Assembly: GCF_000156395.1 (NCBI RefSeq)
Contig: NZ_GG703818.1
Location: 294,228-358,227 of the forward strand
DNA: 64,000 nucleotides
Reading direction: 5' to 3'
DNA from: Providencia rustigianii DSM 4541
Lineage (GTDB): Bacteria; Pseudomonadota; Gammaproteobacteria; Enterobacterales; Enterobacteriaceae
Shown: positions 35,938 through 44,156 of the stretch, piece by piece
Layout of the letters: each line of letters starts with the position of its first letter
Position numbering within the stretch: position 1 is the first letter of the stretch
Program-made: the position numbers and the translations under genes
The notes under the pieces: generated by a model
Told to the model about the DNA's origin: nothing
Seen by the model: only the letters and a program-made list of their open reading frames with translations
The model's database searches: none

Positions 35938-37059
35938 ATGATATTTACTCACCACCACTGGTCTTTCCTATTATTACTAATGGGAATTTCGCTTCTATTG
36001 TGCCGCCCTGCACTTTCAGTCACATCGCCAACATCCTTAGAGCAAATTCACGACCTCGGCGTGCAATCCATCAATGGAGATGGCGTGCCTATCGATCTCG
36101 CCAAAGGGCGTTACTATATTCAGCAATCCGCATTGCAGGGTTACCCTCTCGGTCAATACCATTTGGGAATTCTGTTTTTCACTGGTGAAGGCGGCCCTCA
36201 AAACTCAGTCTGTGCAACGTGGTGGCTGGAAAAAGCCATCGACGCGAATAATGAAGTGCGTGAAAGAGCGCAACAAGCCTTGAATGACATTCAGGAAGAT
36301 ATCGTTATCACAACAAAAGTCGTTGATGAACAACGTTGCCAACAATATTCATACAACTTAATCAGTTTACCTATTACCAAGCCCGCTCAAGCAGAACTGC
36401 AAGTTAACGCTATCGAACTTTCCGCCGAGGAAAATCATGCGCTACTGGAAGCTTTAAAAAACCGCCAACCGCACCGGATTTATACCACATTGCGTCGACT
36501 GCAAAATGCGCTGACTAAAATATGGCAACCTATTGCCGAGCACCGTGAACGCCTGATGCTAGCCGCTGCACATAAAGCTCATACTCAGCAACAAACTATA
36601 CCAGCAGAGAACAAAACCGTTTCTGACGAACCGACTGAAGTGATCATTCCCCTTGTATTACCACCGTCAGAACAAAAAGGTAAAACTGAACGGGTAGAAT
36701 CGATGTCAATCGACATGCCTAGCAAACCCATAGAAGAGACGATCCCAGCAACGAAAAACGCCTCTGTACATACTAATTTAGGCGGCGATATTCGCTCTGC
36801 TGCTCCTCGCCATTACACATTACAATTAGGCAGTGCGGGCAGTGCTGAAGGGCTTTATGACCGCGCTCGTCGACATAAATTGAGCAATTATTTGGTGTAT
36901 GAGGCCATCAGAAATGGTCAACAATGGTATGTTTTGGTGTATGGAGAGTATCCAACGATGAGTGCAGCCAAACAGGCCTTAATAGCACTGCCGCGGGGTC
37001 TACAAAAAGATAAACCTTGGGCCCGTAGCCTAAAACACGTTCAATCTGAATTACACTAA
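35938..37059 (+). CDS. Exported Sel1-repeat and SPOR-domain protein
   Basis: A 373-aa protein with an N-terminal signal or membrane anchor (residues about 9-27, SFLLLLMGISLLLCRPALS). Residues about 36-110 carry Sel1-like helical repeats (LGVQSINGDGVPIDLAKGRYYIQQSALQG; LGILFFTGEGGPQNSVCATWWLEKAID). A middle region is polar and Pro/Glu-rich. Residues about 295-373 form a SPOR domain (HYTLQLGSAGSAEGLYDRARRHKLSNYLVY ... WYVLVYGEY), which binds denuded septal peptidoglycan in DamX and FtsN. The combination suggests an envelope protein acting at the division site. It lies after the fimbrial terminator and is probably unrelated to fimbriae. Confidence 0.75.
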   Translation: MIFTHHHWSFLLLLMGISLLLCRPALSVTSPTSLEQIHDLGVQSINGDGVPIDLAKGRYYIQQSALQGYPLGQYHLGILFFTGEGGPQNSVCATWWLEKAIDANNEVRERAQQALNDIQEDIVITTKVVDEQRCQQYSYNLISLPITKPAQAELQVNAIELSAEENHALLEALKNRQPHRIYTTLRRLQNALTKIWQPIAEHRERLMLAAAHKAHTQQQTIPAENKTVSDEPTEVIIPLVLPPSEQKGKTERVESMSIDMPSKPIEETIPATKNASVHTNLGGDIRSAAPRHYTLQLGSAGSAEGLYDRARRHKLSNYLVYEAIRNGQQWYVLVYGEYPTMSAAKQALIALPRGLQKDKPWARSLKHVQSELH

Positions 37060-37156
37060 ACCTATTTTATGGGATCGCTTCAAAATCGTATCCCTTTCCC
37101 CCTCTAATCCAGAATGATGTATACTTGCCGGCAGGAAATTTATTCACGGTTAAATA

Positions 37157-37522
37157 ATGATGAAAGAAACTGAAAAAACACAAATCAAAACGCTTAGCGA
37201 CCGCTTAGACCTTGTTCGTCACCAGATGGCAAGTATGCAGCTGACGAACGAAGCAGAAAAATACGCCGAACTTGAGAAAGAAAAAGCGACGCTGGAAGTT
37301 GAGATCGCTCGCGTGAAGGAAACTCGTAACAAGAAGCTCAGCAAAGAAGCACAAAAGTTGATGGATATGCCATTCAAGCGCCCGATCACGAAGAAAGAGC
37401 AAGCGGATATGGGCAAGCTGAAGAAATCCGTACGAGGCCTCGTTATTGTCCACCCCATGACGGCATTAGGTCGCGAAATGGAGCTGGATGCTATGACAGG
37501 TTTTTCTAAAACTGATTTCTAG
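37157..37522 (+). CDS. yibL: YibL-like ribosome-associated protein
   Basis: A 121-aa, highly charged, helical protein of the YibL (DUF2810) family, reported as ribosome-associated in E. coli. Recognisable parts are [33 protein letters not shown] (coiled coil) and the conserved C-terminus [29 protein letters not shown]. The start is ATG 37157 or the adjoining ATG. It is the last conserved gene before the selC island, so it marks the island's left side. Confidence 0.88.
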   Translation: MMKETEKTQIKTLSDRLDLVRHQMASMQLTNEAEKYAELEKEKATLEVEIARVKETRNKKLSKEAQKLMDMPFKRPITKKEQADMGKLKKSVRGLVIVHPMTALGREMELDAMTGFSKTDF

Positions 37523-37862
37523 TTAGAAAATCAACCTAACTAAAAATTTATCATGACCGACTAATACTGGCAGGTTCTTAATCTCCTTTGCGTTATTATG
37601 AACTGTCAGTCATTAGCCCCAATATTTGCTGTGTCCGCAGTTGTTTGGTAAAACCGAATCTTCAACTAACCCCCTCAGTAAATACCTGACTAATATGCTC
37701 GCTGAGCGTGGCTTTACCCTAAAGTTCACAAATCATGGTTTGAGACAACCACAACGTTTCGTATTCAAAGCGGCATTCGACTATATTCTCCGCATCACTT
37801 AGCAACAGAAAAAACGTGGTTTTTAATGGTAGTAAATACCAACTTTTATAGAGAGAAATCAG
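37523..37862. pseudogene. RhuM remnant A at the left end of the selC island
   Basis: Positions 37668-37790 are a decayed copy of the rhuM-type start region also seen at 38245-38360 (shared, with changes: CAGTAAA..., CTAATATGCTCGCTGA-like, CAAAGCGGCATTCGA). At about 37791 it jumps to ATATTCTCCGCATCACTTAGC and runs to about 37850, a segment that in copies B and C lies about 160-170 bp further on, so about 160 bp are deleted. No open frame survives. The first part (37523-37667) shows a short TAGTTAG/CTAACTA hairpin after yibL and nothing else. Confidence 0.65.
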
Positions 37863-38222
37863 CTAATCTTGCAAAAAACACATTAATTCTTGCCACTCTG
37901 GCTTAAGTCTATTTTTGAAATATAACGTACAGAGATCTCTTTTAAATTTACCAAATATGCTTTGCTCTTTATTTTTCAATATACCAATATCTTCCCATAA
38001 TTCATCCGCATCAAAATAAGTCCATACCGAAGGTACAGGAGATAACAGATTACAGTAACAAATAGGAGCAACATACCGACACAGCATGACTTGAACATAC
38101 TCAACGGGAAAATGTTTTGCGACTGAGGCGATATATTGATAATCCACCCGATTGTCCACAAATATGTCGGATAATGCCGCACAGAGGTCTTTGTCTGTAA
38201 ACAGTTGACTTGTATTCACCAC
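37863..38222 (-). CDS. DUF7079-like uncharacterised protein
   Basis: A 119-aa cytoplasmic protein. The pattern of an acidic N-terminus (ALSDIFVDNRVDYQYIASVAKHFPVEYVQ), RYVAPICYCNLLSPVPSVWTYFD and a C-terminal basic helix (KFKRDLCTLYFKNRLKPEWQELM) matches small proteins grouped as DUF7079, of unknown function. It begins with tandem GTG codons, 15 bp after the stop of the truncated rhuM copy, and lies inside the island. It may be an orphan immunity-type protein, but nothing in the sequence proves that. Confidence 0.6.
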   Translation of the reverse strand: MVNTSQLFTDKDLCAALSDIFVDNRVDYQYIASVAKHFPVEYVQVMLCRYVAPICYCNLLSPVPSVWTYFDADELWEDIGILKNKEQSIFGKFKRDLCTLYFKNRLKPEWQELMCFLQD

Positions 38223-38236
38223 ATCACTTCTTTTGC

Positions 38237-38431
38237 TTACTTGTTTTCAGTAAAAATATTGCTGATATGCTCACTAATCGTGGCTTTAGCTTTACCGTAA
38301 AGCTCACAAATCCAGGATTGAGATAACCACAGCGTATCGGATTCAAAGCGGCATTCGACGCGAGTTTGACCATCAACACTACGAAATAAAACAAATTCAC
38401 CCTGTGGTGCTTCCGGAAGATTTTCACTCAT
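38237..38431 (-). pseudogene. Truncated chimeric rhuM remnant B
   Basis: The first about 38 residues (MSENLPEAPQGEFVLFRSV... to LWLSQ) are identical to the intact rhuM-type gene at 42505-43539. After that it reads SWICELYGKAKATISEHISNIFTENK and stops at 64 residues in all. The second part is also RhuM-like (the usual family wording is LxGxxxxTISEHIxNIF) but from a different family member. So this is a recombination product of two rhuM genes, cut short. Confidence 0.75.
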
Positions 38432-38686
38432 CAAATTGCCCCCAATTTACGAGCTAAGAATAAATTATGACCAACAATATACTATGTCACCACAAAAGAT
38501 AAGGCTGACAAAAATAGCCATATTCTCCGCATCACTTAGCGGCAAAAAAAAACGCTATTTGTGATGGTCGTAAATACCAACAAACATCCGCAAATTAGGA
38601 CAAGCTCTAGAGAATTGGATTGATTAATTAACAAGAAGTTTTTGAGACGTGACGAAAGAAGCAAATCGTGGCGATCACAGGAGTCG
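38319..38686. repeat. Island direct repeat, left copy, with degenerate selC-3' att-like end
   Basis: This 368-bp segment is nearly identical to 43427-43797. It covers the rhuM 5' coding end, its upstream region and finishes in TGGCG-GATCACAGGAGTCG (38668-38686), which is the last 22 bases of selC lacking three bases (GAA). It is therefore the scar of a site-specific integration or of recombination at the selC 3' end. Confidence 0.85.
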
Positions 38687-38979
38687 CATTTGGTGAGTAA
38701 TAGTGTTGATATTAAATGAGTTTATTGAGATGGATAAATAGCAGTGCCCCCATTAATGCCCCCAGATTGGTTTTTGAGGGGGATGGGAGATGGAAAATTT
38801 CTTTTATTATGTACTAATTATCCATTAGCTCAAGCTCACGTTATCTTTGGAAGAGTAAGACCAAAACAAATATGCTGGTGCTAGTTAATCAACAAGCTTG
38901 CTGGTCGATAAACCAGATTAGTAGTAATTCTAGTATTACTTTGCTTATAGTTCAGCATCTGTCCCCAGCCCAAACAAGA
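38687..38979. other. Non-coding island segment with repeated TGCCCCCA-type motifs
   Basis: No gene. Just inside the att-like scar lie two GTGCCCCCA/ATGCCCCCA repeats (about 38743-38765) and a G-rich partner GAGGGGGATGGG. Such short repeats next to tRNA att sites resemble arm-type sites of P4-like integrases, but no integrase gene is present, so this is a weak inference. Confidence 0.35.
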
Positions 38980-40350
38980 TTATTCAGGGAGACTTATCCG
39001 AGTGATAGACCCTTGCGGCTGAAATGCTGGAAAATTAGACCTTACATTTCCATCAGGCAACAAATAGTAATGAGCTGCATTTTTGAAAATTGAAGGTGAT
39101 AAAGGAATAAGTGCGTTAGGATTGTGATAAACATCTAACCCTTCAATCCATAACTCCTGATAACTTTCATCATTAACGTTTAAATCAAACTGCAACGGCT
39201 TTGTGGCATTAGGATCTAGATCATACTGTGTTCCGACCCGCCTCATCTGAGTTCCCTCGGGAGCAAAACTATTAATTAATCCCATTCTATTAAATTTACC
39301 AAATGACGCATCGTTTGAAAATATAACAGCACTTATATGTTCAGAGTTCTCCAGATTGAAAAAGCCAGAAGGTATAACTTTATCACCCCATCTATGTTCG
39401 TCAATTCGTCGTGGTAGTATTTGTAATTGACCGTTCTCATCATGCTGCCATTCATGAATATAACCATATAGATAATATGCCAATGAGACTTTAGAAATTT
39501 TTCCTGATTCAGGACTTAAGCAATCAGTAATTGCAAAAACCAAAGGTTTTCCAACACATGCTTCCTTTAACCAGTACTCCTTTCTCAGTTTGGAAAATAA
39601 AGCGCTACCGAACTTGATTGGGTAATAGTTACGCTGAATATTTTCTAATTCTGCTAGGGAAGATGACACTGGAATGGATTCGACTACGCCTCGTGTCACT
39701 GTTGGGTTTACAGTGGTTGCTTCTACACAAAAACGACTATAGAAACTATCACATATAAAATCAGGAATAGCCTCTCTTGGCTCAATTATTACATCATTCT
39801 CGATGAGCATAGCAAATAAATACAACTCCCAAATCCGCTGCTTAAAGCCGGTGGTTTGAAACTGCTCGATAAAATTTCCATCGGCATCCTCGTGCCATCG
39901 CATCATTGGCTCAATAATATTTTTTGCGGACAAATGCATTGGGTTGTTAATCAACTCATCAAATAAAGGGTCTAGTCTATCTTTCGTCCCTCTCAACGGT
40001 GTAAAGAAGTCAACTGGAGTTGGGGGATTAACTTCATCCTGATACTGTAAGCGAATACTATCAATATTCGAGTGACATTCTTCAATTCTTCTGAATAAAG
40101 CGACCTTTGCAAGCTCAATATCAGAGAAAAAGCTTGTCAGAGCTACATGACGATACCTTTCCGCTTCATCTCTTGCCATTATATTTCCTGCATATTCACC
40201 ATCAATACTATCAAATATCATACAGGCCACAATGCATAGATCATCTGTTTGATACCAACTAACCTCTTCGCTAATAAGCTTAACATCTGGATTCCTCGCA
40301 TAAGCCGCAAGAGCATTAAATCTTGATTCTTTGATTGATTGAATATCCAC
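38980..40350 (-). CDS. Uncharacterised island protein, putative PD-(D/E)XK-like nuclease fold
   Basis: A 456-aa protein starting at GTG with AAGGTGGG upstream. No signal peptide or membrane segment. The central part resembles an endonuclease-like core: a helix with Glu175 (KQRIWELYLFAML), then Pro196-Asp197 in EAIPDFICDSF and Glu210 in FCVEATTVNP, the order E / PD / E-x-x seen in PD-(D/E)XK enzymes, but the usual Lys is a Thr. Proteins with the phrase VEATTVNP occur in mobile islands without known function. N-terminal 150 and C-terminal 200 residues are not recognised. It may be a defence protein; this is inference from island location and motif only. Confidence 0.5.
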   Translation of the reverse strand: MDIQSIKESRFNALAAYARNPDVKLISEEVSWYQTDDLCIVACMIFDSIDGEYAGNIMARDEAERYRHVALTSFFSDIELAKVALFRRIEECHSNIDSIRLQYQDEVNPPTPVDFFTPLRGTKDRLDPLFDELINNPMHLSAKNIIEPMMRWHEDADGNFIEQFQTTGFKQRIWELYLFAMLIENDVIIEPREAIPDFICDSFYSRFCVEATTVNPTVTRGVVESIPVSSSLAELENIQRNYYPIKFGSALFSKLRKEYWLKEACVGKPLVFAITDCLSPESGKISKVSLAYYLYGYIHEWQHDENGQLQILPRRIDEHRWGDKVIPSGFFNLENSEHISAVIFSNDASFGKFNRMGLINSFAPEGTQMRRVGTQYDLDPNATKPLQFDLNVNDESYQELWIEGLDVYHNPNALIPLSPSIFKNAAHYYLLPDGNVRSNFPAFQPQGSITRISLPE

Positions 40351-40919
40351 GCAATCCCACCTTATGAAATTAATTAGCGTGACCTGCTTGCCTCTCGACT
40401 AATTTGGTAAGAAGTTAACAGTGTCCACTTTTGGATGTCTATCTGCCTGTCTAAGATTAGTTCAGCTAAAACAACAATCATTTAAAACATAGAACCACAA
40501 AAACTATTCGGCATTTCTTTATCTATTGTTTGTCTTTGCTTTTCTCCACGATCAGCTATTGGGTCATGGTTTCTTAGCTGGCTAATTTAGCTAAGTCTGG
40601 TTAGGTTGGGCTTCTTTCGACGGTGCAATCCAAAAAATCCCTAGTCCGTTGATTGGTGCTCTTATCAGGTACGCACTGTAATCTTTCGATACCGCAGCGT
40701 GATTCGGAGGCAGAGCCGGAATTTCGTGTTCCGGTACGTTTTACTACCACAATTTGCCTGTTTATCATTTCGGAGACCGGGCTAAGTCCGAGTCAATCAA
40801 GTGGTGCATAGAGTGTTAATGTCGTTGAATGGTTTTAAGGAAGTCGTGACAAGCGAGCTTCCCATTGCTAAAATTGGAGTGCGAATCGGAATCTTAGCAA
40901 TGTATGCACAAGATTTAGA

Positions 40920-40958
40920 GTACCAGAGCCTCATGACGCTGTCATGGGGCTCTGGTAC
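40920..40958. repeat. Long hairpin in the island
   Basis: GTACCAGAGCC (40920-40930) pairs with GGCTCTGGTAC (40948-40958), then a T-G pair, then CATGAC with GTCATG around a GCT loop: an 18-position stem with one wobble. No T-run follows. It looks like a palindromic unit or recombination site more than a terminator. No second copy was noticed in the window. Confidence 0.7.
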
Positions 40959-41024
40959 ATCTGGAGCCTGATAAAGCCGCAGACTCATCTGAACGTAGTA
41001 AGTGAATGAGTTAGGAGACGTAAT

Positions 41025-41118
41025 TAGACTGGCCCCTTAGATCTCCAGACAGTTGGTATCACTTAAATTAGTGATAATCTTAATACTAGTTTTTAGACTA
41101 GTTCTTGGAGATAACATG
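41025..41118 (+). mobile_element. Left-end fragment of an IS2-group (IS3 family) insertion sequence
   Basis: From TAGACTGGCCCC the sequence follows the IS2 left end closely: CTCCAGACA, TATCACTTAAAT-AGTGATA, CTTAATACTAGTTTTTAGAC, CTTGGAGA and an ATG where the first transposase frame would begin. After that the match stops, so only the terminal repeat and promoter segment remain. Identification is from memory of IS2, not from a search. Confidence 0.75.
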
Positions 41119-41344
41119 ATGCATGGTCACTCTATTTCTGCATTACACATCTTTGTAACCCTGCCATCCGGTAATTTTTATAAAACTAATATAATGCAAA
41201 TGTGCACTTAGGCGTTTCTTTACTTCGATCAGAAACGGTGCGTAAATTCAAAGGCAACAAGTCTCCGAGTATGGGCTGTTTCACTCCCCATAAGATATTT
41301 TATCATGCCTGCACTCCGACACCCTGCCAACGTCTCACGGTCGG

Positions 41345-41686
41345 CTAGAAAATTTCTGGTAAATCTAAGAACCCCCCACATATGAAGTCATTTTTAGAGC
41401 CAGCAGCCATTACGCTGATCCTTGATTCGGATGATTTCCCGATGAGCACAACCCATCTCTCATTCTGATATTCCCATCCCGCGCCATCAGCATCTCCGTA
41501 GTAAGGAACAACAATTCGAGTATTGTTCGGCGTGATGATTTCCGCTCGGTCTTTGTATGGGATGACCATGGATATTTTTCCGTTTGGCTTCCCATCATCT
41601 CCAACTAGCCTACAAGGAATTTCAAATCCATATGCATATGAAGAAAGAGAGTATATTAATGATATGGTTGCTATTAGTTTTTTCAT
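41345..41686 (-). CDS. Small exported protein of unknown function
   Basis: A 113-aa protein with a signal peptide (MKKLIATISLIYSLSSYAYG) and a beta-rich mature part with two cysteines (EIPCRLVGDDGKPNG; DFICGGFLDLP), likely one disulphide. The start at 41686 gives the signal peptide directly; the longer frame overlaps the upstream gene. It follows the lipoprotein gene by 37 bp on the same strand, so the two are probably co-transcribed. No family is recognised. Confidence 0.55.
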   Translation of the reverse strand: MKKLIATISLIYSLSSYAYGFEIPCRLVGDDGKPNGKISMVIPYKDRAEIITPNNTRIVVPYYGDADGAGWEYQNERWVVLIGKSSESRISVMAAGSKNDFICGGFLDLPEIF

Positions 41687-41723
41687 TATGTTTTTTTGAT
41701 ATCCATTTTTATTGATGTGCGCA

Positions 41724-42401
41724 TCAATTGATTCTGTATTCGTAGTTTTGGCCTCTGCCGGTAACAATTATTGTGTGATAGTATTTGTAAATAGGGTCCT
41801 CCGCCATAATTACACACACTGTAATCCCTTGAGAACCGCCTGAAGATACATGAGTTATCTTTGCGTTGTTGAAAGTATATTTTGTTTTTAAATCACTCAG
41901 ATACATCGAGCATTGCTTTTTCGCTCTATCCATTATTGGTTTGTTTTTTATCTCTAATTTTCTTCTTTCATCTTCGTATTCTTTGACTATTTTCTCATCC
42001 TTGAGCGCATTTTCTGATTTGTAATCTCTCGCAGAGATTGAATTAGTTGTTTCATTTTTTGGGAGTGTGCACGTGTATCCATATCCGTCGTGACTTGAAT
42101 CAATTAAAAATTTGTCGTTATCTTTCCTTACGGTGATATGTGCTAAGTCTTTTTTAAATTTCCATGTTGAGTCCTTAGCACTAGAGGAATAAAGGTTATA
42201 TTCTTCAAATCCCGTTGATAGAGATGACATATCTCGATTAAGCGTTATACGTAGCTCAATTAGTACTCCAGTGCCATTGCGTTGTTCACATGCTATTTTT
42301 ATTTTATTTGGGTCTGGTGGATTGCTTGGTGCTGTGCCAAGTGAACATGCATTTAAGAGAAATGCTGCGAAAGTAATTACGGTAGGTTTGAATCTGATCA
42401 T
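41724..42401 (-). CDS. Putative lipoprotein of unknown function
   Basis: A 225-aa protein beginning MIRFKPTVITFAAFLLNACSLG with a lipobox (L-N-A-C) at residues 16-19, so probably a periplasmic lipoprotein. A charged helical stretch lies at about residues 120-165 (KSENALKDEKIVKEYEDERRKLEIKNK), followed by a cysteine-containing domain ending VTGRGQNYEYRIN. Cys pairs occur in KIACEQRN/GYTCTLP and KQCSMY/TVCVIM. An ATG five codons upstream is also possible. It pairs with the next exported protein gene. Function unknown. Confidence 0.6.
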   Translation of the reverse strand: MIRFKPTVITFAAFLLNACSLGTAPSNPPDPNKIKIACEQRNGTGVLIELRITLNRDMSSLSTGFEEYNLYSSSAKDSTWKFKKDLAHITVRKDNDKFLIDSSHDGYGYTCTLPKNETTNSISARDYKSENALKDEKIVKEYEDERRKLEIKNKPIMDRAKKQCSMYLSDLKTKYTFNNAKITHVSSGGSQGITVCVIMAEDPIYKYYHTIIVTGRGQNYEYRIN

Positions 42402-42504
42402 TTCAGTCTTTCCCATAGGATTAATTTTGGCAAAAAGAGAACTAATGCCCCTGTAGTGGGCATATAAAAAATAACGAGGAGCGTAGCGACCTTCGCCATA
42501 CATT

Positions 42505-43539
42505 TTACTTATCTTTTTTCAGTAAATCTTTCAGCGCCGCAATATTCGCCCTTGCCCCTTCAGCCTCTTTTAATTGACGACGTTTTTGAGCATAAACATC
42601 AAATATCTCTTTGGCTTTTTCATCAGCCACTTTCTTACTAATTTCACCAGCGCCTTGTAATACGTCACGGTCATTGAAACTTAAAAACTGATCCAACTTG
42701 GTATCCCAATCCTGTAAAAAAACCTGCTTGCGGCGCAATGCTTGGTCTTCTGCAAAGTCGAGCCACATATTGACGATACGGTTTAACTCTTTGAGCTCAT
42801 TCTCACGTAGATAGTTCTTTGCAATAATTACATCGGTTTTACGAATTTCGTCGGAGTTATAGCTGGTTAATCCCATATCCAGCTGACTGGCATCTGCGCG
42901 ACTGGCAATAAGTTCAGCGGCAGTCATTCCCGTACAAGCAAAATGCAGTTTGTTTTGGATGGTTTGAAAAAAACGAGTGGTTTCTTTATTGGAAGGCTCA
43001 TAATCCGCTGCCATAGTGAAGATCTCTTTCACTCGTAAATACACCCGCCGCTCACTGGCGCGAATATCACGGATGCGTTCGAGCATCTCATCAAAGTAAT
43101 CAGGCACAACAGACTGACCAATAGGCGGATTCTTCAGCCGCTCATCATCCATCACAAACCCTTTGATCAGATACTGTTCTAAAGTTTGTGTTGCCCACTG
43201 GCGAAATTGTGTACCGCGAACCGAACGGACGCGATAACCAATCGCGAGGATCATTGAGAGGTTGTAATGCAGTGTGTTGCGATTAACCTGCCGATTACCT
43301 TCTCGTCGAACTTGTAAGAAAGACTTACAAGTTGAATTTTGTACAAGCTCACCCTCTTCGTAAACAGCTTTAACATGTTGAGTTATTGCCTGAGGTGTTA
43401 CCTGATAAAGATTGGCAATTTCAGCCTGAGATAACCACAGCGTATCGGATTCAAAGCGGCATTCGACGCGAGTTTGGCCATCAACACTACGAAATAAAAC
43501 AAATTCACCCTGTGGTGCTTCCGGAAGATTTTCACTCAT
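42505..43539 (-). CDS. rhuM: RhuM family protein
   Basis: A 344-aa cytoplasmic protein of the virulence RhuM family, known from Salmonella pathogenicity island SPI-3, which is also inserted at selC. The N-terminus has a DNA-binding-like helix-turn-helix (LWLSQAEIANLYQVTPQAITQHVKAVYEEGEL) followed by the family core (NTLHYNLSMILAIGYRVRSVRGTQFRQWATQTLEQYLIKGFVMDDERL) and a helical C-terminus. The biochemical function of RhuM is not known. The ATG at 43539 has GGGGG upstream; the longer frame only adds a TTG codon. It is intact, unlike its two partial copies 4-5 kb away, and lies about 240 bp from selC. Confidence 0.85.
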   Translation of the reverse strand: MSENLPEAPQGEFVLFRSVDGQTRVECRFESDTLWLSQAEIANLYQVTPQAITQHVKAVYEEGELVQNSTCKSFLQVRREGNRQVNRNTLHYNLSMILAIGYRVRSVRGTQFRQWATQTLEQYLIKGFVMDDERLKNPPIGQSVVPDYFDEMLERIRDIRASERRVYLRVKEIFTMAADYEPSNKETTRFFQTIQNKLHFACTGMTAAELIASRADASQLDMGLTSYNSDEIRKTDVIIAKNYLRENELKELNRIVNMWLDFAEDQALRRKQVFLQDWDTKLDQFLSFNDRDVLQGAGEISKKVADEKAKEIFDVYAQKRRQLKEAEGARANIAALKDLLKKDK

Positions 43540-43797
43540 CAAATTGCCCCCAATTTACGAGCTAAGAATAAATTATGACCAACAATATACTATGTCACCA
43601 CAAAAGATAAGGCTGACAAAAATAGCCATATTCTCCGCATCACTTAGCAGCAGAAAAAACGCGGTTTTTAATGGTAGTAAATACCAACAAACATTCACAA
43701 ATTAGGACAAGCTATAGAGAATTGGATTGATTAATTAACAAGAAGTTTTTGAGACATGACGAAAGAAGCAAATCGTGGCGGAAGATCACAGGAGTCG
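43427..43797. repeat. Island direct repeat, right copy, containing the selC 3' end
   Basis: 371 bp nearly identical to 38319-38686. It includes the rhuM 5' end, the upstream non-coding DNA (43540-43775) and the terminal 22 bases of selC. The distance between copies is about 5.1 kb, enclosing the three unknown genes, the IS fragment and rhuM. Confidence 0.85.
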
Positions 43798-43870
43798 AAC
43801 CTGCCCGGGACTGCTGGCAGCCCCAACTGGATTTGAAATCCAGCCGCCTCACCGGAGACGACGATCTTCC
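43776..43870 (-). tRNA. selC: tRNA-Sec (selenocysteine, anticodon TCA)
   Basis: Read on the minus strand the 95-base sequence begins GGAAGATCGTCGTCTCCGG, has the long variable arm and the anticodon arm CTGGATTTCAAATCCAG with TCA, and ends GATCTTCCGCCA with encoded CCA. It differs from E. coli selC at only a few positions. tRNA-Sec inserts selenocysteine at UGA codons, for example in formate dehydrogenases. The 3' end serves as integration site for many islands, and here abuts a degenerate one. Confidence 0.97.
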
Positions 43871-44156
43871 TCTACTTGGTAGGAGTTCGATTATAAACTG
43901 AATTATTTATTTTCCAAGGTATTGTAAGAACAACCATTCAAATTCTTGATACAAACCAATAACCCGTGCCACAATTTGTTAAACCGCAATAACAAAAAGC
44001 ACAATTGTGATATTGAGCTTTGCATATCTGCCCCCATATACTTGCTTATATTCATAACGGTGCACTGATTTATTTAACGAATCATTCCACCTACTTTTAT
44101 TGTCAGCACAGTAAGCCTTGGCCTTCGAGCGCAAGCCTGCATCAAGGATGTTTTTT

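Larger units (their letters stand above)
40351..41344. other. Gene-free 1-kb island segment with IS and repeat debris
   Basis: Short frames only, none with a recognisable product. GC content and word use vary sharply along it, as in a mosaic of insertions. It holds a long perfect hairpin (40920-40958) and the left end of an IS2-group element (41025-41118). The rest could not be assigned. Confidence 0.6.

Noticed and set aside
38872-39093. 73-codon plus-strand frame
   Set aside because: It overlaps the 3' end of the 456-aa minus-strand gene and has no supporting features.
40797-40988. 63-codon minus-strand frame in the island
   Set aside because: It lies across the long hairpin and IS-flank debris, has no ribosome-binding site and no recognisable product.
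38980-43539. Island genes as a toxin-antitoxin or complete restriction-modification system
   Set aside because: No methyltransferase, helicase or recognisable toxin/antitoxin pair is present; the nuclease-like reading of the 456-aa protein rests on a weak motif alone.
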